Below are positions 1 through 8,610 of a stretch of 38,441 nt of DNA, piece by piece. The stretch's first letter is position 1, and each line of letters begins with the position of its first letter. The notes beneath the pieces are model-generated. The model did no database searches, was not told the origin of the DNA, and saw only the letters and a program-made list of their open reading frames with translations. Both the position numbers and the translations under genes were made by a program. The DNA is from an uncultured Pelagibacteraceae bacterium (GTDB taxonomy: Bacteria > Pseudomonadota > Alphaproteobacteria > Pelagibacterales > Pelagibacteraceae), in NCBI GenBank assembly GCA_902523125.1, contig CABYYA010000006.1, forward strand, positions 1 to 38,441. Direction: 5' to 3'.

Positions 1-714
1 CTACATGGGTTACAGTTGATGTTAAATCAAAGCCTACTGATAGTGTATACTCATTTATGTCATTACCATTATCACCTACTATAAACATCTTAGTTCCATC
101 ATCATTAAAAGTAAGACCCCTAGGAACAGTTTCTTGAGCACTCATATCAAAACCTGTTCCATCTCCATTTATGTCATTGAAAGTTGCAGTTGTTAAATCA
201 AAACCTGTTGATAATGTATATACATATATCTCATTATCAGTATTACCTATGTAATACATTATGGTTCCATCATTATTAAAAGCAATACCTCTGGTTTTAT
301 CATCTTGAGCACTAACGTCAAAACCTGTTCCATCTCCATTTATGTCATTAAAAGTTGCAGTAGTTAAATCAAAACCTGTAGATAGTGTATATACATATAT
401 ATCATAATCAGTATTACCTATGTAATACATTATGGTTCCATCATTATTAAAAGCAATACCTCTTGTTTTATCATCTTGAGCACTAACGTCAAAACCTGTT
501 CCATCTCCATTTATGTCATTTAAAGTTGCAGTAGTTAAATCAAAACCTGTAGATAATGTATATGAATTTATATCATTTCCTGAATCACCTACCACAAACA
601 TCTTGGTTCCATCATTGTTAAAAGCAATACCTCTAGGCGTAGTATCTTGAGCGCTAACGTCAAAACCTGTTCCATCCCCATTTATGTCATTGAAAGTTGC
701 CTCTGCTTGAGCAT
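1..714 (-). repeat. 171-bp in-frame tandem repeat array
   Basis: The anchor 'aacctgttcc' recurs at 151, 322, 493 and 664, a spacing of exactly 171 bp (57 codons). The copies at 151-321 and 322-492 differ at only about seven positions by eye, while the outer copies diverge more in the segment encoding 'TTPRG/MFVVGDSG'. This pattern suggests recent duplication or gene conversion within the array. The array continues beyond the left edge. Confidence 0.9.
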
Positions 715-778
715 TACTAACAAAAGTTAGATTAAAGATTAGAAATAATAAAAATATTTTCTTTGGATAATTGAACAT
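1..778 (-). CDS. Secreted protein of tandem 57-residue repeats (partial, C-terminus off the left edge)
   Basis: Translating from the ATG at 778 gives an N-terminal hydrophobic signal peptide ending near 'SNAQA', then repeats of exactly 57 residues to the window edge (259 codons visible, no stop). Each repeat carries a DINGDGTGFD loop, a 'RGIAFNNDGT' strand-turn, a 'MFVVGD/MYYIGN' strand and 'YTLSTGFDLTTATF'. The strand-rich pattern with an 'F-N-x-DGT' turn is what beta-propeller blades look like, and the DxNxDG loop resembles an EF-hand-like calcium site; both are inferences. The protein is probably exported to the periplasm or cell surface. Function is unknown. The reading frame is intact across all visible repeats, so it is a real gene. 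It is the last gene of a long minus-strand run, 74 bp downstream of the small membrane protein gene. Confidence 0.8.
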   Translation of the reverse strand, partial: MFNYPKKIFLLFLIFNLTFVSNAQAEATFNDINGDGTGFDVSAQDTTPRGIAFNNDGTKMFVVGDSGNDINSYTLSTGFDLTTATLNDINGDGTGFDVSAQDDKTRGIAFNNDGTIMYYIGNTDYDIYVYTLSTGFDLTTATFNDINGDGTGFDVSAQDDKTRGIAFNNDGTIMYYIGNTDNEIYVYTLSTGFDLTTATFNDINGDGTGFDMSAQETVPRGLTFNDDGTKMFIVGDNGNDINEYTLSVGFDLTSTVTHV

Positions 779-852
779 TATTATCACATCTTAGGTGAAT
801 TAATTTTAACATTACATATTTTTCTTTGAGGTTTTATCTACTAAATTGCTAA

Positions 853-1197
853 TTATTGAATTACTTCAAGCTCCTCAATTATACTCACAATCTTCTTGCC
901 GCTTATTACTGCATTTACTCTCGCACATTCATAATAAGCAAACGAAGTTTCTTCTGCTATTTCTTTCATCTCTAAACATCTTGATCTGTTTTCTGTATAC
1001 AAATGTTCTGTTAATTCTGGAGGATTACCCAAATACATCATAAGACCGATGACTTCACCTTCTTTTTCAAAACCTGCTTTCTCCTCTATTTCTACTACTC
1101 GATTTTCAACACCGATCTCGAAATTTTTAAATGCAACAAACCCTTTGTATGCAACAAAAGCTAAAATTAAATAAAAAATAAACTTAATTTTACTCAT
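853..1197 (-). CDS. Small membrane-anchored protein of unknown function
   Basis: 114 residues. A hydrophobic segment at about residues 5-23 (FIFYLILAFVAYKGFVAF) looks like a signal anchor with the remainder outside the cytoplasm. The rest is acidic and mixed alpha, with two cysteines (in 'RCLEM' and 'YECARVN') that could pair in the periplasm. I do not recognise a family. It follows msrB by 12 bp on the same strand, so it is probably co-transcribed. The Cys pair beside a methionine sulfoxide reductase hints at envelope redox work, but that is a guess from neighbourhood only. Confidence 0.65.
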   Translation of the reverse strand: MSKIKFIFYLILAFVAYKGFVAFKNFEIGVENRVVEIEEKAGFEKEGEVIGLMMYLGNPPELTEHLYTENRSRCLEMKEIAEETSFAYYECARVNAVISGKKIVSIIEELEVIQ

Positions 1198-1209
1198 TTT
1201 AATTTTAAA

Positions 1210-1581
1210 TCATTTGGTCTCTTTAAAAACTAAACATACACCATTATTGCAATATCTTTTTCCAGTTGGCAAAGGTCCATCATCAAAAATGTGTCCATGA
1301 TGGGCATTGCAATTTTTACAGTGATACTCTGTTCTTGCATAACCTATTAAATGGTCAGTTTTAGTTTCAAATACATCTGGCAATGATTGGAAAAATGATG
1401 GCCAACCTGATCCACTTTCATACTTAGTTTTAGAGTCAAATAATTTTACATCACAGTTTGCACAATGATAACTTCCCTCTCTCTTTTCATTATTAAACTC
1501 GCTTGAACCTGGTGGTTCAGTACCATCCTCAAACATAACTAATTTTTGTTCTGCAGTTAAATTTGAGTTCTTTTTGCTCAT
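1210..1581 (-). CDS. msrB: Peptide-methionine (R)-S-oxide reductase MsrB
   Basis: MsrB reduces methionine-R-sulfoxide in proteins. 123 residues, a normal single-domain length. Visible marks are the two structural zinc CxxC pairs (Cys40/43 and Cys88/91), the GSGWPSF motif near residue 60, HHGHIFDDGP, and the catalytic cysteine in RYC (Cys111). An extra cysteine at 116 ('NGVCL' where most relatives have NSxSL) is unusual and could act in recycling. There is no signal peptide, so it is cytoplasmic. The gene starts 4 bp after the stop of the upstream amidohydrolase gene and is part of the same minus-strand unit. Confidence 0.93.
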   Translation of the reverse strand: MSKKNSNLTAEQKLVMFEDGTEPPGSSEFNNEKREGSYHCANCDVKLFDSKTKYESGSGWPSFFQSLPDVFETKTDHLIGYARTEYHCKNCNAHHGHIFDDGPLPTGKRYCNNGVCLVFKETK

Positions 1582-1585
1582 ACTA

Positions 1586-2479
1586 TTAAACTAATTTAGC
1601 ACATGATTGATGTAAATAAGAATGTAATTCTACAAGCTTTTTAGAGTCTTTATTATACCCGCCACCTAAAACACCACAAAGAGGTATTCCTTTAGAAAAA
1701 AAATTTTCAGTAACAATTTCATCTCTTTTTTTAACCCCCTCGTCAGAAATTTTTAGTTTTCCAAGTCTATCGTTAAAATGAATATCAACTCCTGCTATAT
1801 AAAAAACAAAATCAAAATTTTCTTGATTTAATTGATTTAAATAAAATTTTAGTATCTTTAAATATTCTTTATCCTCTAAGTCGTTTTCGAGCTCTACATC
1901 ACAGTCACTGATAGATTTCTTTGCAGGATAATTTGATTTTGAGTGCATACTAAATGTAAAAACATTTCTATTGTCTTTAAATATATCTGAATTACCATTT
2001 CCTTGATGAACATCTAAATCTACAATCAGGATTTTTCCAGCTAACCCTCTATCTAATAAATATTGTGATGCCACTGCTACATCATTAAAAACACAATAAC
2101 CAGCACCACCTTGGTAATTAGCATGATGACTGCCGCCTGCAGTGTTACAAGCTACACCATAATTTATTGCTAACTTAGATGCTAAAACTGTACCACCAGT
2201 TGCTATAAAAGATCTTTGAACTACACTATCAACTAATGGAAATCCTATTTTTTTAACACCAATTTCATCCAAAGTTTTATTTTTGATATTATTAATATAT
2301 TCCTCTGAATGAGCTCTCTTTAAAGTTTCTACTGAACAGGGGTATGGTTGATGAAATTTTTTCACAATTTTTTTGCTTATTAAATAATCGGCAAGATCAC
2401 CAAATTTATTTATTGGAAATTTATGATCATCACCAATTTTTGCAAAATAATCCTTATGGTTAACGACTGGTAATTCCAT
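1586..2479 (-). CDS. Histone deacetylase-like zinc amidohydrolase
   Basis: 297 residues with the arginase/deacetylase fold motifs: GGSHHA (catalytic His pair), FNDVAVA, DLDVHQGNG (zinc-binding Asp/His), AGVD (third zinc ligand) and GGGYNKD (transition-state Tyr). Bacterial members of this family deacetylate small molecules such as acetylpolyamines or acetoin-related substrates; the substrate cannot be read from sequence. Its length and motif spacing resemble class IV HDAC-like proteins more than AcuC. It starts 2 bp after the 2-hydroxyacid dehydrogenase stop, so the two are translationally close. I am sure of the family but not of the substrate. Confidence 0.88.
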   Translation of the reverse strand: MELPVVNHKDYFAKIGDDHKFPINKFGDLADYLISKKIVKKFHQPYPCSVETLKRAHSEEYINNIKNKTLDEIGVKKIGFPLVDSVVQRSFIATGGTVLASKLAINYGVACNTAGGSHHANYQGGAGYCVFNDVAVASQYLLDRGLAGKILIVDLDVHQGNGNSDIFKDNRNVFTFSMHSKSNYPAKKSISDCDVELENDLEDKEYLKILKFYLNQLNQENFDFVFYIAGVDIHFNDRLGKLKISDEGVKKRDEIVTENFFSKGIPLCGVLGGGYNKDSKKLVELHSYLHQSCAKLV

Positions 2480-2481
2480 TA

Positions 2482-3432
2482 TTATTCAATAACACGTATT
2501 GGTTTACCATTTACACAAGCCTCTAGAGACTCGATCATTTGACTATAATAAATATGATAATTTTCAGCAGTTACATATCCAATATGAGGGGTTAATAATA
2601 CATTTGGTAAAAATCTTAGTTTATTATTTTCAGGCAGAGGTTCCTTTTCATAAACATCTAACCCAGCTCCAGCGATTTCATTTGTTGATAATGCAATTAT
2701 TAAATCATCCTCGTTTATTATCGGACCTCTTGAGGTGTTAATTAAAAAAGCAGTTTTTTTCATTTTATCCATTTCCTTGATTGTAATACAGTCTTTATAT
2801 CTCTCACCACCTTGAACATGAATCGATAAAAAATCTGAGTTTTTAATTAAATCTTCTTTACTACAAGGTAAAACATCTAATTTCTTACAATTATCTAAAT
2901 TCAGATTTTCACTCCAGGCCATTACTTGCATGCCAAATGCTTTTCCAATTTTTGCAACTTGAGTTCCAACCTTTCCAAGACCAATCAAACCGAGTATTTT
3001 TCCTTTCAATTCAACTCCGATAGTAGACTGCCAATAACCTTGGTACATATTGTCTATTTCTTCTTTAAGGTTTCTCGCTAATCCAAGTATTAAAGCCCAG
3101 GTTAATTCAGGAGTTGGATTTATATTGCTTTCAGTTCCGCTGACAATTATTTTTCTTTTTTTTGCAGAAACGAGATCGATTGACTTGTTTTTTAAGCCGC
3201 TTGTAATTATGAATTTTAATTTAGTAAGATTTTCTATTAAATTTTTTGTAATTGGTGTTCTTTCTCTCATAATCAACAGAGCCTCAAAGTCAGCTAATTT
3301 ATCAAGAGCATCTGCTTCATCCTCAAACGGCTCACTAAAAATTTTGATTTCATACTTTCCTGATAATTTTTCAATATCAACAAATTGGTGAGAGACATTT
3401 TGATAGTCGTCTAAGATGGCTACTTTAAGCAT
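2482..3432 (-). CDS. D-isomer-specific 2-hydroxyacid dehydrogenase
   Basis: 316 residues. An NAD-binding Rossmann motif GLIGLGKVG lies at about residues 152-160. The family catalytic triad is visible: Arg in 'NTSRGPIINEDDL', Glu in 'DVYEKEPLP' and His in 'TPHIGY'. The family interconverts 2-keto acids and D-2-hydroxy acids (phosphoglycerate, glyoxylate, lactate types). There is no ACT domain, so it is not a standard full-length SerA. Its ATG lies inside the end of the EamA transporter gene (8 bp overlap), suggesting translational coupling. The substrate is unknown. Confidence 0.88.
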   Translation of the reverse strand: MLKVAILDDYQNVSHQFVDIEKLSGKYEIKIFSEPFEDEADALDKLADFEALLIMRERTPITKNLIENLTKLKFIITSGLKNKSIDLVSAKKRKIIVSGTESNINPTPELTWALILGLARNLKEEIDNMYQGYWQSTIGVELKGKILGLIGLGKVGTQVAKIGKAFGMQVMAWSENLNLDNCKKLDVLPCSKEDLIKNSDFLSIHVQGGERYKDCITIKEMDKMKKTAFLINTSRGPIINEDDLIIALSTNEIAGAGLDVYEKEPLPENNKLRFLPNVLLTPHIGYVTAENYHIYYSQMIESLEACVNGKPIRVIE

Positions 3433-4318
3433 TTTTAATTTCCTTATTTGATAAAAATAAACCTAATATAATCAAAATAGCTCCAATCAAGTGAAAAAAT
3501 TTAAATTGCTCATTGTAAAAAAGTATTGCCATTATTGTGCTGAACAACGGAATTAAAGATAAAAAAATACCTGCTCTATTTGCTCCAATGATAGAAACAG
3601 CACCAGCCCAACAATAGTAAGATCCTATGCTTGGAAAAAGAGCTAAAAATATCAAAGTGTAGACTAAATTTATATCGAATTTAATTAATTCTCCGTTTGA
3701 GTATTCGTATAAGAATTGTGGCAACACAATTATCAAACCAAATGTACAAATAACGTGAACTAAAGTTAATAAAGGAAGAGTAAATCTTTTTTTCTTTAAG
3801 AGAGTTGAATAAACTCCCCAAGTAATGACACCTCCTATCATTATCAAATCGCCTTTATTGAAATTTAGAGAAAATAAAATGTCTAACTTAAGTCTAGTTA
3901 TAATCGCTAAAATCCCACACACTGAAATGATAAGCCCTAGAATTTGATATTTATTAGTTTGTTCAACTTTAAATAAAAAACAAAGTAAAATTATTATAGC
4001 TGGAATTGCCGTATTAAAAAGAGATGCATTAATAACCTGGGTATAAATTAAAGATAAGTAAGTAAAAGAATTAAACAAACCAACACTTGTAAATCCTAAA
4101 AAAAATAATAAAGGTAAATTATTTAAAATCGTATCTTTATATTTGATTATTTCTTTAAAAGTAAAAGGTAACAATATAATCCAAACAAGAAGCCAACGAT
4201 AAAACACTAAAGTTAGAGGAGGTATCTCAACCAAGAAAGCATACTTGCCAATCATAAAATTACCAGCCCAGAATAACGTAGCGCATACCAGCATGATATA
4301 TGCTTTGGTATTTTGCAT
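3425..4318 (-). CDS. EamA/DMT-family transporter
   Basis: 297 residues almost wholly hydrophobic, with about ten predicted membrane helices in two similar halves, as in the drug/metabolite transporter superfamily. 'FWAGNF' near the N-terminus and 'GANRAGIFLSLIPLFSTIMA' near the C-terminus are typical EamA signatures. Such proteins usually export amino acids or other small metabolites across the inner membrane. It lies between dadA (4 bp upstream) and the 2-hydroxyacid dehydrogenase (8 bp overlap), which suggests a substrate linked to amino or keto acid metabolism. The specific substrate cannot be told. Confidence 0.88.
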   Translation of the reverse strand: MQNTKAYIMLVCATLFWAGNFMIGKYAFLVEIPPLTLVFYRWLLVWIILLPFTFKEIIKYKDTILNNLPLLFFLGFTSVGLFNSFTYLSLIYTQVINASLFNTAIPAIIILLCFLFKVEQTNKYQILGLIISVCGILAIITRLKLDILFSLNFNKGDLIMIGGVITWGVYSTLLKKKRFTLPLLTLVHVICTFGLIIVLPQFLYEYSNGELIKFDINLVYTLIFLALFPSIGSYYCWAGAVSIIGANRAGIFLSLIPLFSTIMAILFYNEQFKFFHLIGAILIILGLFLSNKEIKNA

Positions 4319-4322
4319 TTTA

Positions 4323-5561
4323 CTAATTGAATCTTGTTGAGCTATAAGGGGCTAAATTTAAATTGGTGTTTTCTTTAGCTATCATTCCAGAGACAATCTT
4401 TCCAGAAATTGGTCCTAATGTCCATCCTAAATGATGATGACCGAAACAATAGAATACATTTTTATGATTTTTTGATGGACCCATAACAGGTAAAAAATCA
4501 GGTAATGTTGGTCTAAATCCTAACCATTCATCTTCATGATCGGGTAAATCTCCCAACATGTACTTGGCGTTATTAATCAAATTATTAATACGAGATTTTG
4601 ATAAAGGATTTTTCAATCCGCCAAACTCGACAGTGCCTACAACTCTCAATCCTTGTTCCATTGGAGTAATTCCAAATCCTCGATTTGAAAAAATAACTGG
4701 TCTTTGTAAAAGATGGTCGCAATCTTTAAAGTGAACATGATATCCACGCTCAGTATCTAAAGGTATTTTTTCATCTAAATTATCAGTTAATTTTTTTGAA
4801 AAGGCTCCACAAGCTACCACCACTTTATCAAATGAAAATTTTTCAGATTCCGTTTTTAATATTGGTTGTTCATCTTGAAAGTCTATACTTTTAACATCCG
4901 TTTTTTTAAATTGCCCGCCCTTTTTAAGAAATAAATCAAAAAATTTAAGCAGAATTTTTTTTGGATTTCTTGCATGTCTTGCGTAAGGATAATAAACACC
5001 AGCATGATAAAAAGGTTTTATATTAGGCTCTAGATCATGAATTTCTTTTTTATTTACAGGTTGTTGCTGAACTCCTAATTCTTTCCTTACATTAATTTCC
5101 AATTCCCTACTTTTTAAATCTTGATCATTCCAAATATATAAAATTCCTTTGTTTTCAACTAAACCTTCAATATCGACTTCATCAAATAATTCGTCATAAG
5201 CGGGTAATGCTAAGTCTAAAATTTGGTGCATGTTTTTGGCAGTATGCATCATTTTATTTTTTGTCGTATTCAATATAAATTTCATAAACCACGGAATCAT
5301 TTTTGGGACATAATTCCATTTTATAGCAAGAGGTCCTGTTGAACTCATTAACATTGCAGGAACATCTAATAAAATGTCAGTTCTATTTAAAGATAACGAA
5401 GCATAAGGAGAAAAATGACCAGCATTTCCGTAAGATGCTACAGGGCTTCCTGGATTTTCTCTATCAAATATCGTTACATCAAAACCTTTTTTCTGCAGAA
5501 ATAAAGCATTGGAAATACCTTGAATACCAGCTCCAACTATACCTACATTAAGTTTTTTCAT
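4323..5561 (-). CDS. dadA: FAD-dependent D-amino acid dehydrogenase, small-subunit type (DadA-like)
   Basis: 412 residues. The N-terminal dinucleotide motif GIVGAGIQG binds FAD. 'NAGHFSPYA', 'FRPTLPDFLPVMGPS', 'GHHHLGWTLGP' and the C-terminal 'PYSSTRF' are all DadA-type signatures. The enzyme deaminates D-amino acids to 2-keto acids and passes electrons to the respiratory chain at the inner membrane. Related D-hydroxyproline or opine dehydrogenases share the fold, so the exact substrate is open. The 50 bp between this gene and rodA holds a possible promoter, so dadA may start its own unit with the exporter and the downstream genes. Confidence 0.85.
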   Translation of the reverse strand: MKKLNVGIVGAGIQGISNALFLQKKGFDVTIFDRENPGSPVASYGNAGHFSPYASLSLNRTDILLDVPAMLMSSTGPLAIKWNYVPKMIPWFMKFILNTTKNKMMHTAKNMHQILDLALPAYDELFDEVDIEGLVENKGILYIWNDQDLKSRELEINVRKELGVQQQPVNKKEIHDLEPNIKPFYHAGVYYPYARHARNPKKILLKFFDLFLKKGGQFKKTDVKSIDFQDEQPILKTESEKFSFDKVVVACGAFSKKLTDNLDEKIPLDTERGYHVHFKDCDHLLQRPVIFSNRGFGITPMEQGLRVVGTVEFGGLKNPLSKSRINNLINNAKYMLGDLPDHEDEWLGFRPTLPDFLPVMGPSKNHKNVFYCFGHHHLGWTLGPISGKIVSGMIAKENTNLNLAPYSSTRFN

Positions 5562-5569
5562 TCAAAGAC

Positions 5570-5597
5570 TATATAATGAAATATTAATTAAGATTAA
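5570..5597 (-). promoter_or_regulatory. Possible sigma70-type promoter for dadA
   Basis: On the minus strand TTAATC (5597-5592), a 16-bp spacer and TATATA (5575-5570) precede the ATG at 5561 by only 8 bp. The spacing predicts a leader of zero to two bases. The -35 is weak and AT-rich DNA gives chance matches, so this is tentative. Confidence 0.3.
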
Positions 5598-5611
5598 GCG
5601 ACAAATTATAC

Positions 5612-6736
5612 TTATGCAATGGATTGTTGACTATGAGTTTTGGCACTCATAACAATTCCAAATCCTATCATCGTGGCTAACATTGATGAACCGCCATATG
5701 ACATTATCGGTAATGGTGATCCCACAATAGGAAGCAAACCTAGAACCATGCTCATATTTATTACAATGTATATAAAAATTGATGTTCCAAAACTGTAACA
5801 AAATAATTTTGCAAAATAACTTCTAGAAAGCGCGCCTATTCTGATAACTCGATAAATTATAATACTATAAATCAAAAGTAACAAAACTGACCCTATAAAA
5901 CCAAATTCTTCTGAAAATAATGTGAATATAAAATCTGTATGTTTCTCTGGAAGAAATTCTAAATAACTTTGTGTTCCTTTTAGAAAGCCTTTACCAGTAA
6001 AACCTCCTGATCCAACAGCAATTTTTGATTGAATAATTTGGTAACCAGCTCCTAAAGGATCTCTATCTGGATTAAGAAAAGTTAGCACTCTTAGTTTTTG
6101 ATAAGGTTTTAAAAAAGAAATAATAATTGGCAGTGAAATTATTGATAATAAACAAGAATAAAAAAAATATTTATGATTTAGTCCAGCAAACCATAAGACA
6201 ACAATCCCACTGATTGCAATAAGTAATGAAGTACCCAAATCTGGTTGTATAATTACTAAACTCATCGGAACAAAAATAATAACTAAGGAAAAACAAATAG
6301 CATAAAAAGAATTTACATGTTGTGCCTTCACTCTATGAAAATATTTTGCTAAACATAAAATGATAAAAATCTTCATCAATTCAGATGGCTGAATATTTAA
6401 GAAATATAAATCAATCCATCTTTTAGATCCTGATGCAGTAATACCAAAATTTATAGTCCAAATTAGCATTCCTAAAATAACTGCATAAGATAAATAACCA
6501 AGAGAAAACCAAAATTTTATATTGATAAATGAAATCACAATCATCATTGAGAAGAAAATAACAAATTTTATGAAGTGACTTCTTGTATGAAATAAAATTT
6601 CACCTCCATCAGTTGAGTACATTGTAGCAAGACTAATAAATCCAAGGATTAACAGACAAGACAGAAGTATGTAATCTAAATTTCCAAATTTTTGAAAAAA
6701 ATTGTTTTTGTTATTAAATCTTGTGTGTTGGTACAT
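5612..6736 (-). CDS. mrdB: Rod shape-determining protein RodA (SEDS peptidoglycan glycosyltransferase)
   Basis: 374 residues with about ten membrane helices and SEDS-family marks: 'SGSKRWIDLYFLNIQPSELMK', 'QPDLGTSLL', 'GFTGKGFLKGTQS' and 'EKHTDFIFTLFSEEFGF', then 'LPIMSYGGSSML'. RodA polymerises lipid II into glycan strands during cell elongation, paired with PBP2. Its ATG overlaps the PBP2 stop by one base, so the two are translationally coupled, as in mrdAB operons. The family allows RodA or FtsW; the mreBCD context favours RodA. Confidence 0.95.
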   Translation of the reverse strand: MYQHTRFNNKNNFFQKFGNLDYILLSCLLILGFISLATMYSTDGGEILFHTRSHFIKFVIFFSMMIVISFINIKFWFSLGYLSYAVILGMLIWTINFGITASGSKRWIDLYFLNIQPSELMKIFIILCLAKYFHRVKAQHVNSFYAICFSLVIIFVPMSLVIIQPDLGTSLLIAISGIVVLWFAGLNHKYFFYSCLLSIISLPIIISFLKPYQKLRVLTFLNPDRDPLGAGYQIIQSKIAVGSGGFTGKGFLKGTQSYLEFLPEKHTDFIFTLFSEEFGFIGSVLLLLIYSIIIYRVIRIGALSRSYFAKLFCYSFGTSIFIYIVINMSMVLGLLPIVGSPLPIMSYGGSSMLATMIGFGIVMSAKTHSQQSIA

Positions 6737-8610
6737 TAGATATTCAAATATTTTTTGTTGTCATAATTTTTTCTAATTTCATGTCTATCAACAATCATTC
6801 TAAATAATTTTTTAGCTAAAGGAGCTGCAACAGTTCCACCAGAGCCACCATGTTCTATAATTATACTAAGTGCATACCTTGGACTTTTATAAGGCCCAAA
6901 AGCTACATATAAAGCGTGATCTCTCTCTTGATAAGGAATTTGAAATGTTTTAAGATCTAACTCACGATCTTGTTCGGTTATTTTCTTCACCTGTGAGGTT
7001 CCAGTTTTTCCAGCAAATTGATATTTAGGATCATCTAATCGAGATCTATAAGAAGTCCCTCTTACTTCATTTGTTGAACTAAACATAGCATCTTGAATAA
7101 TTTTAATATTTTGAGACTTTTTATATAATGGCGCAAATTTATCAGAATATTGATTGTCATCATTAGCTACTATTTGAGGATAAACTTTGTACCCACCATT
7201 AGCTATTTGGGCGGTCATCAAGCATAATTGTATTGGAGTTGTTTGAATAAATCCTTGGCCAATACCAGTAATTATTGTTTCACCAAGCACCCAATTTCTT
7301 CCCAATGCATTTTTTTTCCATTCTGTATTAGGAACTAGACCAATCTTTTCATTATCGAATATGTCTTTAAAAACTTTCTGTCCCAATCCAAATTTTTTTG
7401 CAGTAATACTTAATCGATCTACACCTAGTCGCCTTGCGACCTCATAAAAATATGTATCACAAGATTGTTTCATCGCTTCTCTTAAGTTTACAAATCCGTG
7501 TCCCTTTTTCTTCCAACAATGATAAGTTTGCCCATATAATTCTAATGGATTTTTGTGTCCTTTACATTGAACTGTAAAATCTGGTCTAATAATTTCATTT
7601 TCTAAAGCTGATAAAGCAACTAAAGGTTTTATGGTTGATCCTGGTGAGTAATTTCCTGATAATGATTTATTTACTAGAGGTTTCATTGGATTGTTTCTTA
7701 TCAGTTGCCACTCATCTTGACTTATTCCAAAGACAAAGGAGTTAGGATCAAAGGATGGAGAAGAATTCATTGCAATTATCGCACCTGTATAAATATCCAT
7801 TACGCATATAGATCCTGCTTTTTCTTTAAGTAGCTCATTAGATAATTCCTGAATTTTTGTATCTATTGTAAGTTTGATTGTTTCTCCCTTGTCTCCTTTT
7901 TGAAATGCTAATTGACTAATCCTTCTACCATAAGCGTTTACTTCATATCGCTCCACAGAATTTGATCCAATTAATTTTTGCTCAAATGATTTTTCTAAGC
8001 CTGTTTTTCCAACTTTTAACCCAGGTACAAATTTTTCTTTTATATTTTCATTTGTTAAAAGATCATTTTCATTTGCCTGACTAACATAGCCTAAAACATG
8101 AGTAAAATTTTCTTTATACGGGTAATCTCTTGATATTGAAATGACTGGTTTAACACCATTTAGATCGTAAAGATGATTATTAATTTTTGAAAATTTTTCC
8201 CAACTTAAATTATCAGATACAATTAATGTTTCCCAAGGTTTTATTTCATTCTTTTTTTTTATAATTTTTTTGAATTGTTTTTCACTTAATTCTAATAATT
8301 CTTTTACACGATAAATTACATACCTAAAATCTTCTACCTCCTCTGGTATTATATGGAGTTGGAAAGCCTCAAAGTTTCCAGCAATAGTATTTCCAAAATA
8401 GTCTTGAAATTCTCCTCTAATAGGGGGCAATTTCCATTCTCGAATTCTATTTTTATCAGAGAGTGTTAAGTATTTTTTGTTTTCTTTAACTTGTAAAAAA
8501 AATAATCTACTAACTATTCCACCTAGAATAATAATTTTAGCCGTCGCCAGAATAAACATTCTACGATTTAATGAATTCAATTTAGTTGCACTATCACTTA
8601 TATTAATCAT
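6736..8610 (-). CDS. mrdA: Penicillin-binding protein 2 (peptidoglycan D,D-transpeptidase)
   Basis: 624 residues, near the usual PBP2 length. There is an N-terminal membrane anchor at about residues 20-40, a pedestal domain, then the transpeptidase domain with its three motifs: STIK with the acyl-enzyme Ser325, SCD at about 383-385, and KTG at about 535-537. It cross-links peptidoglycan during side-wall growth, working with RodA and MreC in the periplasm. The gene overlaps mreD upstream (8 bp) and mrdB downstream (1 bp), so the whole elongasome unit appears co-translated. Confidence 0.96.
   Translation of the reverse strand: MINISDSATKLNSLNRRMFILATAKIIILGGIVSRLFFLQVKENKKYLTLSDKNRIREWKLPPIRGEFQDYFGNTIAGNFEAFQLHIIPEEVEDFRYVIYRVKELLELSEKQFKKIIKKKNEIKPWETLIVSDNLSWEKFSKINNHLYDLNGVKPVISISRDYPYKENFTHVLGYVSQANENDLLTNENIKEKFVPGLKVGKTGLEKSFEQKLIGSNSVERYEVNAYGRRISQLAFQKGDKGETIKLTIDTKIQELSNELLKEKAGSICVMDIYTGAIIAMNSSPSFDPNSFVFGISQDEWQLIRNNPMKPLVNKSLSGNYSPGSTIKPLVALSALENEIIRPDFTVQCKGHKNPLELYGQTYHCWKKKGHGFVNLREAMKQSCDTYFYEVARRLGVDRLSITAKKFGLGQKVFKDIFDNEKIGLVPNTEWKKNALGRNWVLGETIITGIGQGFIQTTPIQLCLMTAQIANGGYKVYPQIVANDDNQYSDKFAPLYKKSQNIKIIQDAMFSSTNEVRGTSYRSRLDDPKYQFAGKTGTSQVKKITEQDRELDLKTFQIPYQERDHALYVAFGPYKSPRYALSIIIEHGGSGGTVAAPLAKKLFRMIVDRHEIRKNYDNKKYLNI

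Noticed and set aside
1..714. The repeats as a CRISPR array or intergenic repeat family
   Set aside because: The period is 171 bp with no short repeat/spacer pattern, and the frame is open throughout with a signal peptide at one end, so they are protein repeats.
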